Shown here in pieces: positions 50,362-58,964 of a stretch of DNA of 64,000 bases (position 1 is the first letter of the stretch; each line of letters opens with the position of its first letter). This DNA is from Halanaeroarchaeum sulfurireducens (GTDB lineage Archaea; Halobacteriota; Halobacteria; Halobacteriales; Halobacteriaceae), in the NCBI RefSeq assembly GCF_001011115.1, contig NZ_CP008874.1, forward strand, positions 1,688,440-1,752,439, read 5' to 3'. Both the position numbers and the translations under genes were made by a program. A model generated the notes under the pieces. The model did no database searches. It was not told the DNA's origin and saw only the letters and a list, made by a program, of their open reading frames with translations.

Positions 50362-51606
50362 ATGGTGAGCGACTCCGGTGACGAGACCGTCGACTCCCCC
50401 GATGAGCCAGGGGAAGGAGAGGGTCCGGATACGGGTGCGGGTGCGGATACGGATTCGAATTCGGGTGCGAGTCTGGATGCGAATGCGGGTGCGGGTGCAG
50501 ATGCAGAGGCGGAGGCGAAGGAGGATGCAGATGCGGAGGCGAAGGCGAAGGAGAATGCAGATGCGGAGGCGAAGGCGAAGGAGAATGCAGATGCGGAGGC
50601 GAAGGCGAAGGAGAATGCAGATGCGGAGGCGAAGGCGAAGGAGAATGCAGATGCGGAGGCGAAGGCGAAGGAGAATGCAGATGCGGAGGCGGAGGCGGGT
50701 GCGGATAAGAGTGCAGTCACCGTCGAAGGCTCGTCGGCGGACTGGTTGCGCCAGCGGGCTGACGAGGTTGGACTAGAGCCCGACGAATACGCAAACCGGG
50801 TGATCGCCACTCTGCGAGCCGTCGAATCCGGAGACGAACCGGCAACGGCGGACGACCTCGCCACCCTGGAGGAGCGCATCTCCTCCCTGGACGAGGATAT
50901 CGAATCGAAGATACAGGACGTCAGGGACCGCGTCATCCAGGTCAAACGGGAAACGGACGCGAAAGCCCCGGACGATCACGAACACCCGGGTCTGCGCGAA
51001 AACCTCGAGACCAATCAGGAACGGGTCGACCGGGCCGAGCAGACGGCCGAGTCCCTCGAAGAGACGGTCGATGCGATGGAGGAGCGATTCGAGCGTGGAT
51101 TCGAGAACTACGAGGAGATACTCCAGCACGTCGTCGACCGGACCGACGACCTCTCGGAGGAGGCGGGCGCGCTCCGCGAGGTGGCCAAGCAGCTCAAACG
51201 GAACCAAACGGCGCTTCGCGCGCGCGAACAGCGCCGGCAGCGGACCGACGCCGTAAAAGCCGACGCGAACAGGAAGGGCGTGACCGAGGCCCGCTGTGAA
51301 TCCTGTGGCAACGACGTGACCGTGGCGCTGCTGACCGAACCGGCCTGTCCGTTTTGCGGCACCGAAATCGCCGACGTGACGCCGAAGCCGGGCTTTTTCG
51401 GCACCGCGACACTCAATACGGGGGCGGCCCCGGCGCTCGAAGAGGCGGAGCCCCCCGCTGAGGACGCGTTCTCGGACCTGGACGAGCAGGCCGAGACGTC
51501 AGGGACCGACAGCACCGATCCGGCGGCTGTCTTGGACGAGGACGGATCGTTAATCAACGTGGGGGAGACGGAAACGGACCACGATGACCGAGGGGAACGC
51601 GGATGA
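50362..51606 (+). CDS. repeat-containing coiled-coil protein with zinc ribbon
   Basis: The 414-residue protein has a low-complexity N-terminal region (1-115) with a ten-residue unit of the type ENADAEAKAK repeated about six times. A short helical segment follows (SADWLRQRADEVGLEPDEYA), then a long coiled coil (about 165-300) with heptad-like RERVDRAEQTAESLEETVDA and LREVAKQLKRNQTALRAREQ. A zinc ribbon (CESCGNDVTVALLTEPACPF then CGTE, near 310-335) and an acidic tail close it. It overlaps the next gene by four bases (ATGA), so they form an operon. It is probably structural; the function is unknown. Confidence 0.72.
   Translation: MVSDSGDETVDSPDEPGEGEGPDTGAGADTDSNSGASLDANAGAGADAEAEAKEDADAEAKAKENADAEAKAKENADAEAKAKENADAEAKAKENADAEAKAKENADAEAEAGADKSAVTVEGSSADWLRQRADEVGLEPDEYANRVIATLRAVESGDEPATADDLATLEERISSLDEDIESKIQDVRDRVIQVKRETDAKAPDDHEHPGLRENLETNQERVDRAEQTAESLEETVDAMEERFERGFENYEEILQHVVDRTDDLSEEAGALREVAKQLKRNQTALRAREQRRQRTDAVKADANRKGVTEARCESCGNDVTVALLTEPACPFCGTEIADVTPKPGFFGTATLNTGAAPALEEAEPPAEDAFSDLDEQAETSGTDSTDPAAVLDEDGSLINVGETETDHDDRGERG
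50491..50700 (+). repeat. 30-bp tandem repeat inside the coiled-coil gene
   Basis: The unit GAGAATGCAGATGCGGAGGC plus GAAGGCGAAG is present in four perfect copies (50551-50670), one copy with a single change (50521-50550), and degenerate edge copies. The length is a multiple of three, so copy-number change keeps the frame. Confidence 0.9.
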
Positions 51607-52157
51607 GTGATGAGATCGACGAACCGCTCGACGACCTCCGTCGAGAGGTGGAATCGAGTGATGATCGCGAGGAGACGGACGAATCGGGTGACGACGGCGA
51701 TAAGACGGGGCGGTCGGATGCCGATGGCGACGAGACGGACGGGTCCGGAAAGACGGACGAGTCCGAAGAGACGGAAACTGAGGACATCCCCGAGGCCGAC
51801 GAGGGGCCGATGGGCGAGCTTCGCCGCGACGTCGAATCGAAAGCCGACGAGAGGAAGGCGACCGACGCCAGGGAGTACTTCGCGGAGATGGACGTCGGGG
51901 ACGTCGACACCGACGAGATCTGGGCAGACCTGCTCTTCGAAGACGGCGAGCCCACGGAAGGGCAATTCCCCGCCTCGGGCACCGACGAAAAGGCGGGCCA
52001 GGTCGTGACCCAGGGCCTCTGCCATCGCTGTGAATACTTCGGCGACCCGCCTCAGCTTCACTGCACCCACGAGGGGACCGAGATCCGGGAACTCGTCGAT
52101 ATGAGCCATTACCGGGTCACGAACTGTCCGATGGTGGACCAAGACGTCGAGGAGTGA
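51603..52157 (+). CDS. acidic Cys-cluster protein, partner of the coiled-coil gene
   Basis: The 184-residue protein begins MSDEIDEPLDDLRREVESSD and has an Asp/Glu/Ser/Thr-rich disordered 70 residues. A second copy of the opening motif follows (GPMGELRRDVESKADERKAT), then WADLLFEDGEPTE. The C-terminal metal site is CHRCEYFGDPPQLHCTHEGT and a later NCPMVD, with four Cys and one or two His. It overlaps the preceding gene by ATGA. Its role is unknown. Confidence 0.7.
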   Translation: MSDEIDEPLDDLRREVESSDDREETDESGDDGDKTGRSDADGDETDGSGKTDESEETETEDIPEADEGPMGELRRDVESKADERKATDAREYFAEMDVGDVDTDEIWADLLFEDGEPTEGQFPASGTDEKAGQVVTQGLCHRCEYFGDPPQLHCTHEGTEIRELVDMSHYRVTNCPMVDQDVEE

Positions 52158-52215
52158 GCGGAGGGCGGACGTCCCGGCCGCGTTCCTTTTGTCGCTCAGG
52201 CACCGAATCGAACGT

Positions 52216-52536
52216 ATGCAATTCTGCGAGGAGTGTGGCTCGATGATGCGGGCCGACGGGGACGTCATGCGGTGTGCGTCCTGCGGACACGAGGAGCCAA
52301 AGGACGAGGGGCTCGCGGCGTCGTTCGTCTCAACGGAATCCCAGGACGACAGCGACGTCATCGAGACGGAGGAGGACGCCAGCTTCGAGGGCAAGCCGAC
52401 CGCGAACGAGACGTGTCCCGAGTGCGGCAACGACGAGGCCTGGTACACCATCAAACAGACCGGTTCGGCTGACGAACCGCCGACGCGATTTTTCAAGTGT
52501 ACGGAGTGCGGGGCCCGCTGGCGTGGGTACAACTGA
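52216..52536 (+). CDS. tfs: transcription factor S (TFIIS/RPA12-like)
   Basis: The 106-residue protein begins MQFCEECGSMMRADGDVMRC with the N-terminal zinc ribbon, and ends with the second ribbon CPECGNDEAWYTIKQTGSAD-EPPTRFFKCTECG. The acidic D-E pair in GSADEPPTRF is the loop that enters the RNA polymerase secondary channel to stimulate cleavage of backtracked RNA. Both ribbons are intact, as in active TFS. Confidence 0.95.
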   Translation: MQFCEECGSMMRADGDVMRCASCGHEEPKDEGLAASFVSTESQDDSDVIETEEDASFEGKPTANETCPECGNDEAWYTIKQTGSADEPPTRFFKCTECGARWRGYN

Positions 52537-52631
52537 GTGGATTCGGCCCCCGTCCCGAGGGTCGACAGCGGATGTCGCGGCGGTGCACGATCACGTCCGG
52601 CGTTCGGCAATTCCCCGCCCTGACAACGGCG

Positions 52632-52645
52632 CCCCTCCAGAGGGG
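52632..52645 (+). terminator. small hairpin after tfs
   Basis: CCCCT-CCAG-AGGGG forms a 5-bp stem in the 159-bp gap between tfs and the HAD gene. It may mark the end of the tfs transcript. Confidence 0.35.
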
Positions 52646-52695
52646 TGTCGTCGGCGCGATATCCCTATCTGTCTCGAGCGCTGATTCACAGTCGA

Positions 52696-53361
52696 ATGCG
52701 ATACGACGCGGTCCTGTTCGACAACGACGGGGTGTTGACGACCATGACCGACCGGTCACTCATCCGCCGGTCGGTCGAGCGCGCCTTCGCGGACGTCGGC
52801 GTCCCCGACCCACCCGACGACCACGTCGAGGCGCTCACGATGGGCGTAACGCCGGGACGCCTCGAACGGGTCACCACCCACTACGATTTCGATCCAGAGA
52901 CACTCTGGCAACACCGGGACCGCTACGCCACGCGGGCCCAGCAGCGGGCGGTCGAGGCCGGGGACAAACCGCTGTACGGCGACTTCGATGAGATCCTCGA
53001 CGTGTCCCTCCCTCGGGGAATCGTCTCCTCGAATCAACACCCCACCGTCGAGCGCATCCTCGAGTACAACGACGTTACCGACCACTTCGAAACGTACTAC
53101 GGCCGGGAGATGTCCGTCGAGGGGCTCCGCCGCAAGAAGCCGGCAACGTACTACCTGGACCGGGCGGTTGAGGACGTCGGCGCCGACAATCCGGTCTACG
53201 TCGGTGACTCGGAATCCGACGTCGTGGCCGCCGAGAACGCGGGCATGGATTCGGTCTTCGTCAGACGCGAGCACCGATGGGATCACGAGCTGTCCGTCGA
53301 GCCCTTCGCAGAGATCGAGTCGCTGACCGAATTACCGGCGGTCCTTGAGGGCGAGCGATAG
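52696..53361 (+). CDS. HAD-family hydrolase, phosphoglycolate-phosphatase-like
   Basis: The 221-residue enzyme has motif I FDNDGVLTTMTDRS, a helical cap, the motif II Ser in GIVSSNQHPTVERILEYNDV, the motif III Lys in RRKKPATYYLDRAV, and motif IV YVGDSESDVVAAENAGMDSV. In motif I the pair is Asp-x-Asp with Asn between them, still compatible with catalysis. The substrate is unknown. Confidence 0.88.
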   Translation: MRYDAVLFDNDGVLTTMTDRSLIRRSVERAFADVGVPDPPDDHVEALTMGVTPGRLERVTTHYDFDPETLWQHRDRYATRAQQRAVEAGDKPLYGDFDEILDVSLPRGIVSSNQHPTVERILEYNDVTDHFETYYGREMSVEGLRRKKPATYYLDRAVEDVGADNPVYVGDSESDVVAAENAGMDSVFVRREHRWDHELSVEPFAEIESLTELPAVLEGER

Positions 53362-53375
53362 TCACTGCGCGGTAG

Positions 53376-53810
53376 TCACTGATAGCTCTGGTAGAGCAAC
53401 ACGACGACCGCGACGCTCGCGAACAGATCCGGTAGGAACGTGAACGGCCCGAGGCCGGTCCCGCCACGGAACCCGAACAACAGCTGCACCGCCGGGCTCG
53501 CCGAGAGCGCGTAGAAAAACAGCGCGAGCGAGAACAAAAGCAGGCTCCCGGTGAACCGAGTGGGCAGGTCGCGATACAGCCGGAGATAACTGGCCGTTAG
53601 CGCGAGGATGACCAGCACGTTGAACGTCGAGATGAACAGGCGGATTTGCACGAATACCGTCGACTCCGCCATTCCGGGCGCCATCCCCGGACCCATTCCC
53701 GGCCCCCGCATGTGGGGGTCGACGAAGATGGAAACGATGGCACTCGCCAGGAGTGCGCCGCCGACCACGAGGGCGACCCGGCGGGCGGCGACGGTCGAGC
53801 GCTCACTCAT
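53376..53810 (-). CDS. four-helix membrane protein, partner of the ArsR-type regulator
   Basis: The 144-residue protein has four predicted membrane helices. The first loop is a Met/Gly/Pro stretch (GPGMGPGMAPGM). No family is recognised. It begins 8 bases inside the regulator gene before it, so it is translated together with that regulator. Regulator plus small membrane protein pairs of this size are common in haloarchaea, and the signal is unknown. Confidence 0.65.
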   Translation of the reverse strand: MSERSTVAARRVALVVGGALLASAIVSIFVDPHMRGPGMGPGMAPGMAESTVFVQIRLFISTFNVLVILALTASYLRLYRDLPTRFTGSLLLFSLALFFYALSASPAVQLLFGFRGGTGLGPFTFLPDLFASVAVVVLLYQSYQ

Positions 53811-54096
53811 CGACGTCACCCAACCCGGCCGCGTCGGCGACCTCGTCCAGTACGTCCAGGTGCTGTTCCATTCGGTCCGAGAGGAAGTACATCGTGCCGT
53901 AGCCGTCGCCCATCGTCGTCAGGACGTCGTGCTCGCATAGCAGCTCGAGGTGATGGCGAACGGTCTTGTAATCGAGGTCGAGTGCCTCGGCGAGTTGGTT
54001 TGCGTTCATGGGTTCCCGATCGAGTGCCCTGATGATACGGAGGCGGTTCCGACCCCCGCGCGAACCGCCCAGTAACCACCAGAGCACTTTGCGCAT
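53803..54096 (-). CDS. ArsR-type winged-helix regulator
   Basis: The 97-residue protein begins MRKVLWWLLGGSRGGRNRLR. The winged helix follows: IIRALDREPMNANQLAEALD, LDYKTVRHHLELLCEHDVLT and a wing GDGYGTMYFLSDRMEQH. This is the haloarchaeal one-domain regulator type. It probably controls its own operon with the membrane protein. MRKVLWW at 54096 is the start, since longer frames are proline-rich. Confidence 0.8.
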   Translation of the reverse strand: MRKVLWWLLGGSRGGRNRLRIIRALDREPMNANQLAEALDLDYKTVRHHLELLCEHDVLTTMGDGYGTMYFLSDRMEQHLDVLDEVADAAGLGDVDE

Positions 54097-54346
54097 CGAC
54101 TGTCTCCGGGTTCGCTCCGGGGCCTCAATAACCGTACGGTTAGCGCAGAGAGGCCAGGCAGGCCCGTGAGGGCCAGCGCCGGCCTGTGAGAGACCGGTAC
54201 CGGTTCCCTCCGATCGTGGTGTACGCACAACAATCGGCTCTGGACCGACCTCACGTCGGCGTGAGTAATCAGCCGATCGAGACGAATCGGCGGTCCATCC
54301 CGGTGAGCCGTGGATTTATCTGGGGCTCCATCGTAGCTCCGACCGA

Positions 54347-54559
54347 ATGAAACGCGAGCCAGTCGAGTCGAGCATCATCGAGAGCGTCGGGTACGACGCC
54401 GAGGAGGAGATCCTCGAAATCGAGTTCAAGGAGGGCGGGATCTACCGGTACCACGAGGTCCCGGAATCGGTGTATGCCGGACTGATGGCCGTCGATTCGC
54501 ACGGCTCGTATCACGCCGAACACATCAAACACAGCTACCCCTTCGAGCGGGTCCGGTGA
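54347..54559 (+). CDS. KTSC domain protein
   Basis: The 70-residue protein shows the KTSC signature: SSIIESVGYDAEEEILEIEF, KEGGIYRYHEVPESVYAGLM and HIKHSYPFERV. KTSC is named after the motif Lys-Thr-Ser-Cys, which is absent here (the end has KHSYPF), and its role is unknown. A GATTTATC box lies about 32 bp upstream. Confidence 0.8.
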   Translation: MKREPVESSIIESVGYDAEEEILEIEFKEGGIYRYHEVPESVYAGLMAVDSHGSYHAEHIKHSYPFERVR

Positions 54560-55171
54560 TCAGACGAGGCGGGCGAACGCCAGGTTCCCGCTGACGTTCT
54601 CGATATAGATTCGGACCTCCTGTCCCTCGCCTGCCCCGGGGACGAAGATGGTGTAGTTGCCTTTTTCCGCCACGCCGTCACCTTTGCGGCCCGTTCCGGT
54701 GATCGTGACCTCGTAGGTCTGTCCTTCCTCGACGTCGTCCCGGGACCGGGTATGCGTGCCGCCGGATTTGGTCGAAACGGGACGGAACGCGCCGCAGGCC
54801 TGACAGCGAAGCATGTCGACCCCGTCCTCGTTGGCCAGGACGGTGTCCGGCAGTCCGCACTCCGAGCACGTGACGAACTCCGCGATATATTCGTCGATGG
54901 CGTCGGCGAAGTCCTGGACCGTAAACGAACCGTTGTACCGGGCACGTTGGCCGTCGAACTCTCCGTTGGTGCCCAGTTCCCGCTGGATGTTTCGATGGAC
55001 GTGAGCGGCGTCGCGGGAGAGGGCGCTGGCGATATCCGTGAGATTCGTCAGGCGAGTGAACGCGCCGTCGGTTTCCCCCTCGGGATCCGGAACCGAGAGG
55101 CGGTCACCGTCCGGCGAGGGTCGGTCCGGCATCGCGTCGAGCGCCCGAGTAAGTGCGTTGTCGTACTCCAT
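54560..55171 (-). CDS. translation initiation factor aIF2-beta fused to a TRAM domain
   Basis: The 203-residue protein begins MEYDNALTRALDAMPDRPSP. The N-terminal helix and the core (NRIDTA-like FTRLTNLTDIASALSRDAAH, GEFDGQRARYNGSFTVQDFA) are followed by a zinc ribbon (CSECGLPDTVL, LRCQACGAF) typical of aIF2-beta. The last 60 residues are a TRAM domain (VEEGQTYEVTITGTGRKGDG, AGEGQEVRIYIENVSGNLAF), an RNA-binding fold known to be attached to haloarchaeal aIF2-beta. aIF2 brings initiator tRNA to the small subunit. Confidence 0.94.
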   Translation of the reverse strand: MEYDNALTRALDAMPDRPSPDGDRLSVPDPEGETDGAFTRLTNLTDIASALSRDAAHVHRNIQRELGTNGEFDGQRARYNGSFTVQDFADAIDEYIAEFVTCSECGLPDTVLANEDGVDMLRCQACGAFRPVSTKSGGTHTRSRDDVEEGQTYEVTITGTGRKGDGVAEKGNYTIFVPGAGEGQEVRIYIENVSGNLAFARLV

Positions 55172-55268
55172 ACGCAACTGAGACGGTCGAGCCGCATATG
55201 GGCACCGGGTCAGGTCGATCGGGGGAGATGCCAAGCGATTTGCCGATCGGCGTCCAATCGGTCATCCG

Positions 55269-57080
55269 ATGAACGACGCCGATCGGTCGGAGGGAGAGAA
55301 CTCCGTTCGCGATGCCGTCGAGCGGTCGCGATCTGGTGCGCCCGCGGCAGGTCGCGTGCTCCGGGACCGCTTCTCGAGCGACGAGGTCTTCCAGCGGATC
55401 GTCGCGGCGGCCGACGAGGAGATCACCGCCGGGAGCCGCGAACTGTTCTTCAGCGGCCTGGCGGCGGGGTTCGCCATCACCATCACCTTCCTCCTCTACG
55501 TCTCGCTCACGGCGGCCACCGACGGCGCGCCCGTCCTGAGCGCCCTCCTGTACCCGATCGGATTCATATACATCATCATCGGCGGCTATCAGCTCTACAC
55601 CGAGAACACGCTGCCACCGGTCGCGTTGACCCTGGAACGACTCGCGAGCATCCCGGCCCTGTTGCGGAACTGGACGGTGGTATTGATCGCCAACTTCGTC
55701 GGTGGAATCGCCGGTGCGGCCGCCCTCGCCTGGGGCGGCATTCTCTCCCCGGAAACCGCGACGGTCGCGACACACATCGCGGAGAAGGGCATCCAGACGG
55801 GATCGCTGGCCCTGTTCTCCAAGGCGGCGTTCGCCGGGTTCATCGTCGCCGGCGTCGTCTGGGTCGAGTACGCCGCCCGGGACACCATCTCGCGTCTCGT
55901 GGTCGTCTACCTGGCCTTCCTCTCGATCCCGATTGGCGGGCTGTTCCACGTCGTCGTCTCCTTCACCGAGTTGATGTATCTCGTCTTCACCGGAACGGGC
56001 GCCCTCACGGTCGGTCTCGTGGAGTTCGTCCTGCCAGTCCTCCTGGGCAACACCGCGGGTGGGGTCTTTCTCGTCACCATCGTCAACTACTTCCAGACGA
56101 GCGAGACCCGCCTCGAGACGGCTCGGTTCGAGGGAGCCAAACGACAGCTCTCCCCCCGGGAGTGGCTCTTCGGGAGCCTCGTCGGTCGCTCGTACGTTCC
56201 CCTCGTCGACACGACCGCGTCCGCAGAGGCCACCGAGGGACCCTACCAGATCCTCGTCCCGGTTTCGGATCCGTCGCCCGACGCCGGTATCGTGACCCTC
56301 GCAGGAACCATCGCTGCGAACCGGCCTGAGGCCACGGTCACCCTGGTCCACGTGGTCCCCACCTACGACCGCCACTCGGGGTACCGGGGCAGCGACGGCG
56401 ACCAGATCGTCGCCGAGTCCACGGCCGAGCTCGAGGAGATGCGACGGGCCGTGGAGTCCCACGGCGTCACGTGCCGAACCTCGACCGTGGTCACACACCG
56501 TTCGTTCGAGGAGATCTTCGGCATCGCCGAGCGACGGGGGTCCGACCTGGTCGTCATGGAACGGTCGGACAACCGGCTGTGGGCCTCCGGGCGGGCCGAA
56601 CGCCACGTGAGCGAACTCACGAGTTCGATTCCCTGTGACGTTCTCGTCGTGGACGATCAGGACTTCGACGCGAGTCGAGTCGTCCTTCCCGTCGTCGACA
56701 ACCCCCACGCCGAACTCAACGCGATGGTCGCCCGCGCACTGCGCGACGAGCTGGCCACCGAGATCACCCTCCTCCACGTCGTCGACAACCCCGAGCGTCT
56801 CGACCGCGGCGAACAGTTCCTCGCGAACTGGGCCGTCGACAACGACCTCGAAGATGCCAACCGAATCGTCGACGACACCGGCGTCGTCGAGGACGCCATC
56901 GAACGCGTGGCACGGCGCCACTCCCTCGTGCTCATCGGCGCGACCGAGCGGGGCCTGCTCCCCCGACTGATCAAGGACTCGCTTCACTTCGACGTCATCA
57001 CCGAGGTGGACCGTACGGTCGTGCTGGCCGAACGGCCGACGAAACGGAGTCTACGGCAGCGCCTGTTCGGTCGCCTGTGA
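55269..57080 (+). CDS. formate/nitrite transporter fused to two UspA domains
   Basis: The 603-residue protein has an FNT channel domain at about residues 40-310 with six membrane helices (LFFSGLAAGFAITITFLLYV, NWTVVLIANFVGGIAGAAAL, GIQTGSLALFSKAAFAGFIV, LPVLLGNTAGGVFLVTIVNY). Two cytosolic UspA domains follow, about 320-450 (QILVPVSDPSPDAGIVTLAG) and 455-590 (RVVLPVVDNPHAELNAMVAR). The UspA parts lack a clear Walker-like G-x2-G-x9-G-S/T end. FNT members pass formate, nitrite or hydrosulphide. A Usp tail may gate it by nucleotide or stress; this is inference. Confidence 0.9.
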   Translation: MNDADRSEGENSVRDAVERSRSGAPAAGRVLRDRFSSDEVFQRIVAAADEEITAGSRELFFSGLAAGFAITITFLLYVSLTAATDGAPVLSALLYPIGFIYIIIGGYQLYTENTLPPVALTLERLASIPALLRNWTVVLIANFVGGIAGAAALAWGGILSPETATVATHIAEKGIQTGSLALFSKAAFAGFIVAGVVWVEYAARDTISRLVVVYLAFLSIPIGGLFHVVVSFTELMYLVFTGTGALTVGLVEFVLPVLLGNTAGGVFLVTIVNYFQTSETRLETARFEGAKRQLSPREWLFGSLVGRSYVPLVDTTASAEATEGPYQILVPVSDPSPDAGIVTLAGTIAANRPEATVTLVHVVPTYDRHSGYRGSDGDQIVAESTAELEEMRRAVESHGVTCRTSTVVTHRSFEEIFGIAERRGSDLVVMERSDNRLWASGRAERHVSELTSSIPCDVLVVDDQDFDASRVVLPVVDNPHAELNAMVARALRDELATEITLLHVVDNPERLDRGEQFLANWAVDNDLEDANRIVDDTGVVEDAIERVARRHSLVLIGATERGLLPRLIKDSLHFDVITEVDRTVVLAERPTKRSLRQRLFGRL

Positions 57081-57121
57081 GGTTCCCGGCCGTGTGGGCT
57101 GATAGCGTTCGACGCCGATAA

Positions 57122-57127
57122 TTTATC
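57122..57127 (+). promoter_or_regulatory. TATA box of the aIF1A gene
   Basis: TTTATC lies 24-29 bp before the GTG at 57151, indicating a leaderless message. Confidence 0.5.
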
Positions 57128-57150
57128 CGTTCCGACCCCGTAATCAAGAT

Positions 57151-57435
57151 GTGACAGAAGAAAGCGGGCGTCGGAACCTACGGATGCCCAACAACGACGA
57201 ACTGTTCGCCGTGGTGACCCAACACAACGGCGGAAACCACGTCCGGGTGCGATGCGAGGACGGGAAAAACCGAATGGGACGAATTCCCGGTCGGATGAAA
57301 TATCGGACCTGGATCAACGAGGGCGATGTCGTCCTCGTCGAACCCTGGGACTGGCAGGACGAGAAGGCCAACATCGAGTGGCGGTACTCTGGCAAGGACG
57401 CAGATCAGCTCCGGGCCGAAGGCCACATCGACTGA
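57151..57435 (+). CDS. eif1A: translation initiation factor aIF1A
   Basis: The 94-residue OB-fold protein starts at a GTG (57151; the ATG at 57149 is out of frame). It contains [40 protein letters not shown] and [18 protein letters not shown]. aIF1A helps scanning-free placement of initiator tRNA in the P site of the small subunit. Confidence 0.95.
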   Translation: MTEESGRRNLRMPNNDELFAVVTQHNGGNHVRVRCEDGKNRMGRIPGRMKYRTWINEGDVVLVEPWDWQDEKANIEWRYSGKDADQLRAEGHID

Positions 57436-57482
57436 TCACCATCAAATTCTACGCTCGTACCGACGGATAGCCCCTGCCACGG

Positions 57483-58919
57483 TCACTCTGGCCTCTCCGG
57501 ACGATATCCACGGCTTATCGCCTTCCACTTCCCAGAGGCGAACCGGTGATAGTTGACGAGCGCCGGCACCAGCGTCTCGCCGAAAAAGGAGAGGTAGATG
57601 CCTACGATGCCCAGCGACGTGGTCCCGCCGAGGTAGATGAGCGGGATCGACACGCCGAACATCCCGAGGGCGCGGCTATAGAAGGGCCACCGCGTGTCGC
57701 CAGTCGCGTCGAGGGCCCCGGCGGTCGCTCCGGCCACGCCCTGTGGGATGATCGCCAGCGCGGAGGCGTACACCATCCCGACCGCGATGGGAATGGAGAG
57801 GTCCCCCGATCCGCCGACGAACAGCCCCACGATCTGTGGGGCAAACGCCACCACGATTCCGGCCGCGGCCATGTACGTCGCGACGGAGAAGATCGTAATC
57901 TCCCGCCCGAACGCCGCCGCGGTCTCCTCCTCGCCGCGACCCAGTTCCTGGCCGACCAGGCTGCTCGCCGCGAGGCCGAATCCCCAGCCGGGCGTGTTCA
58001 TCAGTCCCCAGATACGGCGCGTGATGATGTAGGCCGCGACGACCGTCGAACCGAACATGCCGACGAACGCGAGAGCCGGGAACCGCGCAACCATCCAGAC
58101 CGAGTTCCGTCCGACGACCGGCGTCCCGATCTCGACGACGTCGCGGATCGTTTCGCGGTGCACGTATCGACCCGTGGGTGAGACCGTGATCGGGAACGCC
58201 CCGACGCCGGGGAGCCGACCATTTGCGAGGCCGATCGCGATGCCCACGGTGACAAAGACGTTGGAGAGGACGGTGCCCAGGGCAGCACCGACGACGCCCA
58301 GTCCCAGCCCGAAAATGAGGACGGCGTTGAGCCCGACGTTGACGACGGCACCGGTGCCCCGGAGGACCATCGGCGTCCAGGCGTCGTCCACGCCGATGAG
58401 CGCCCGACTGCCGATCAGGTTCAGGGCTGCGAACGGCACACCGGGCCCCACGAGATGCAGGTAGGTCGCGCCGTACTCGATCGCTTGCGGGTCGTCGGTC
58501 AACAACGAGATCAGAGCGGTCGGAACCGTCCAGAACGCCGCCGCCAGGGGGAGAGTGATCGCGACCACCAGGACGGCACTCGACCGGATCGCCTGCCCGG
58601 CCTGCTCGATGCGCTCCGCCCCGAATCGCTGGGAGACGAGGGCGATGGTGCCGGCCGCCAGACCGCCCCCGATGCTGAACGCGACACCCCAGTACGGCCC
58701 CGCGAACCCGACGCCGGCGATGGCCGCCGGGCCGAGCGCGACGCCGACCATCGCCACGTCCGCCGCGTTCTTCGACATGCGCGCGATCCCGGTGAGAATC
58801 CGGGGCCACGCGAGGTCGACCGTCTGGCGGACGCGATCCTCGGAGATGAGGCCGAGGCGCACGAGCAGCCGACCGATGGTGAGGAGCAGTGCCTGAAGGG
58901 GATTCGGTACGCGGACCAC
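57483..58919 (-). CDS. MATE-family efflux transporter
   Basis: The 478-residue protein has twelve predicted membrane helices in two similar halves. DinF/NorM-type marks include WPRILTGIARMSKNAADVAM, GVDDAWTPMVLRGTGAVVNV, GTPVVGRNSVWMVARFPALA and ASSLVGQELGRGEEETAAAF. It exports cationic drugs or metabolites with Na+ or H+ antiport. Confidence 0.93.
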   Translation of the reverse strand: MVRVPNPLQALLLTIGRLLVRLGLISEDRVRQTVDLAWPRILTGIARMSKNAADVAMVGVALGPAAIAGVGFAGPYWGVAFSIGGGLAAGTIALVSQRFGAERIEQAGQAIRSSAVLVVAITLPLAAAFWTVPTALISLLTDDPQAIEYGATYLHLVGPGVPFAALNLIGSRALIGVDDAWTPMVLRGTGAVVNVGLNAVLIFGLGLGVVGAALGTVLSNVFVTVGIAIGLANGRLPGVGAFPITVSPTGRYVHRETIRDVVEIGTPVVGRNSVWMVARFPALAFVGMFGSTVVAAYIITRRIWGLMNTPGWGFGLAASSLVGQELGRGEEETAAAFGREITIFSVATYMAAAGIVVAFAPQIVGLFVGGSGDLSIPIAVGMVYASALAIIPQGVAGATAGALDATGDTRWPFYSRALGMFGVSIPLIYLGGTTSLGIVGIYLSFFGETLVPALVNYHRFASGKWKAISRGYRPERPE

Positions 58920-58964
58920 TTGTCCGTGTTTCGGCGACCGCGAGTAAAGGGATTCTGTCTTCGC

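Noticed and set aside
50491-50700. Regular 30-bp repeat resembling a CRISPR array
   Set aside because: The units are directly adjacent with no spacers and lie in frame within a coding region.
54752-56329. Plus-strand open frame of 525 codons across aIF2-beta and the FNT gene
   Set aside because: It crosses two well-supported genes in other frames; the composition is Arg-rich.
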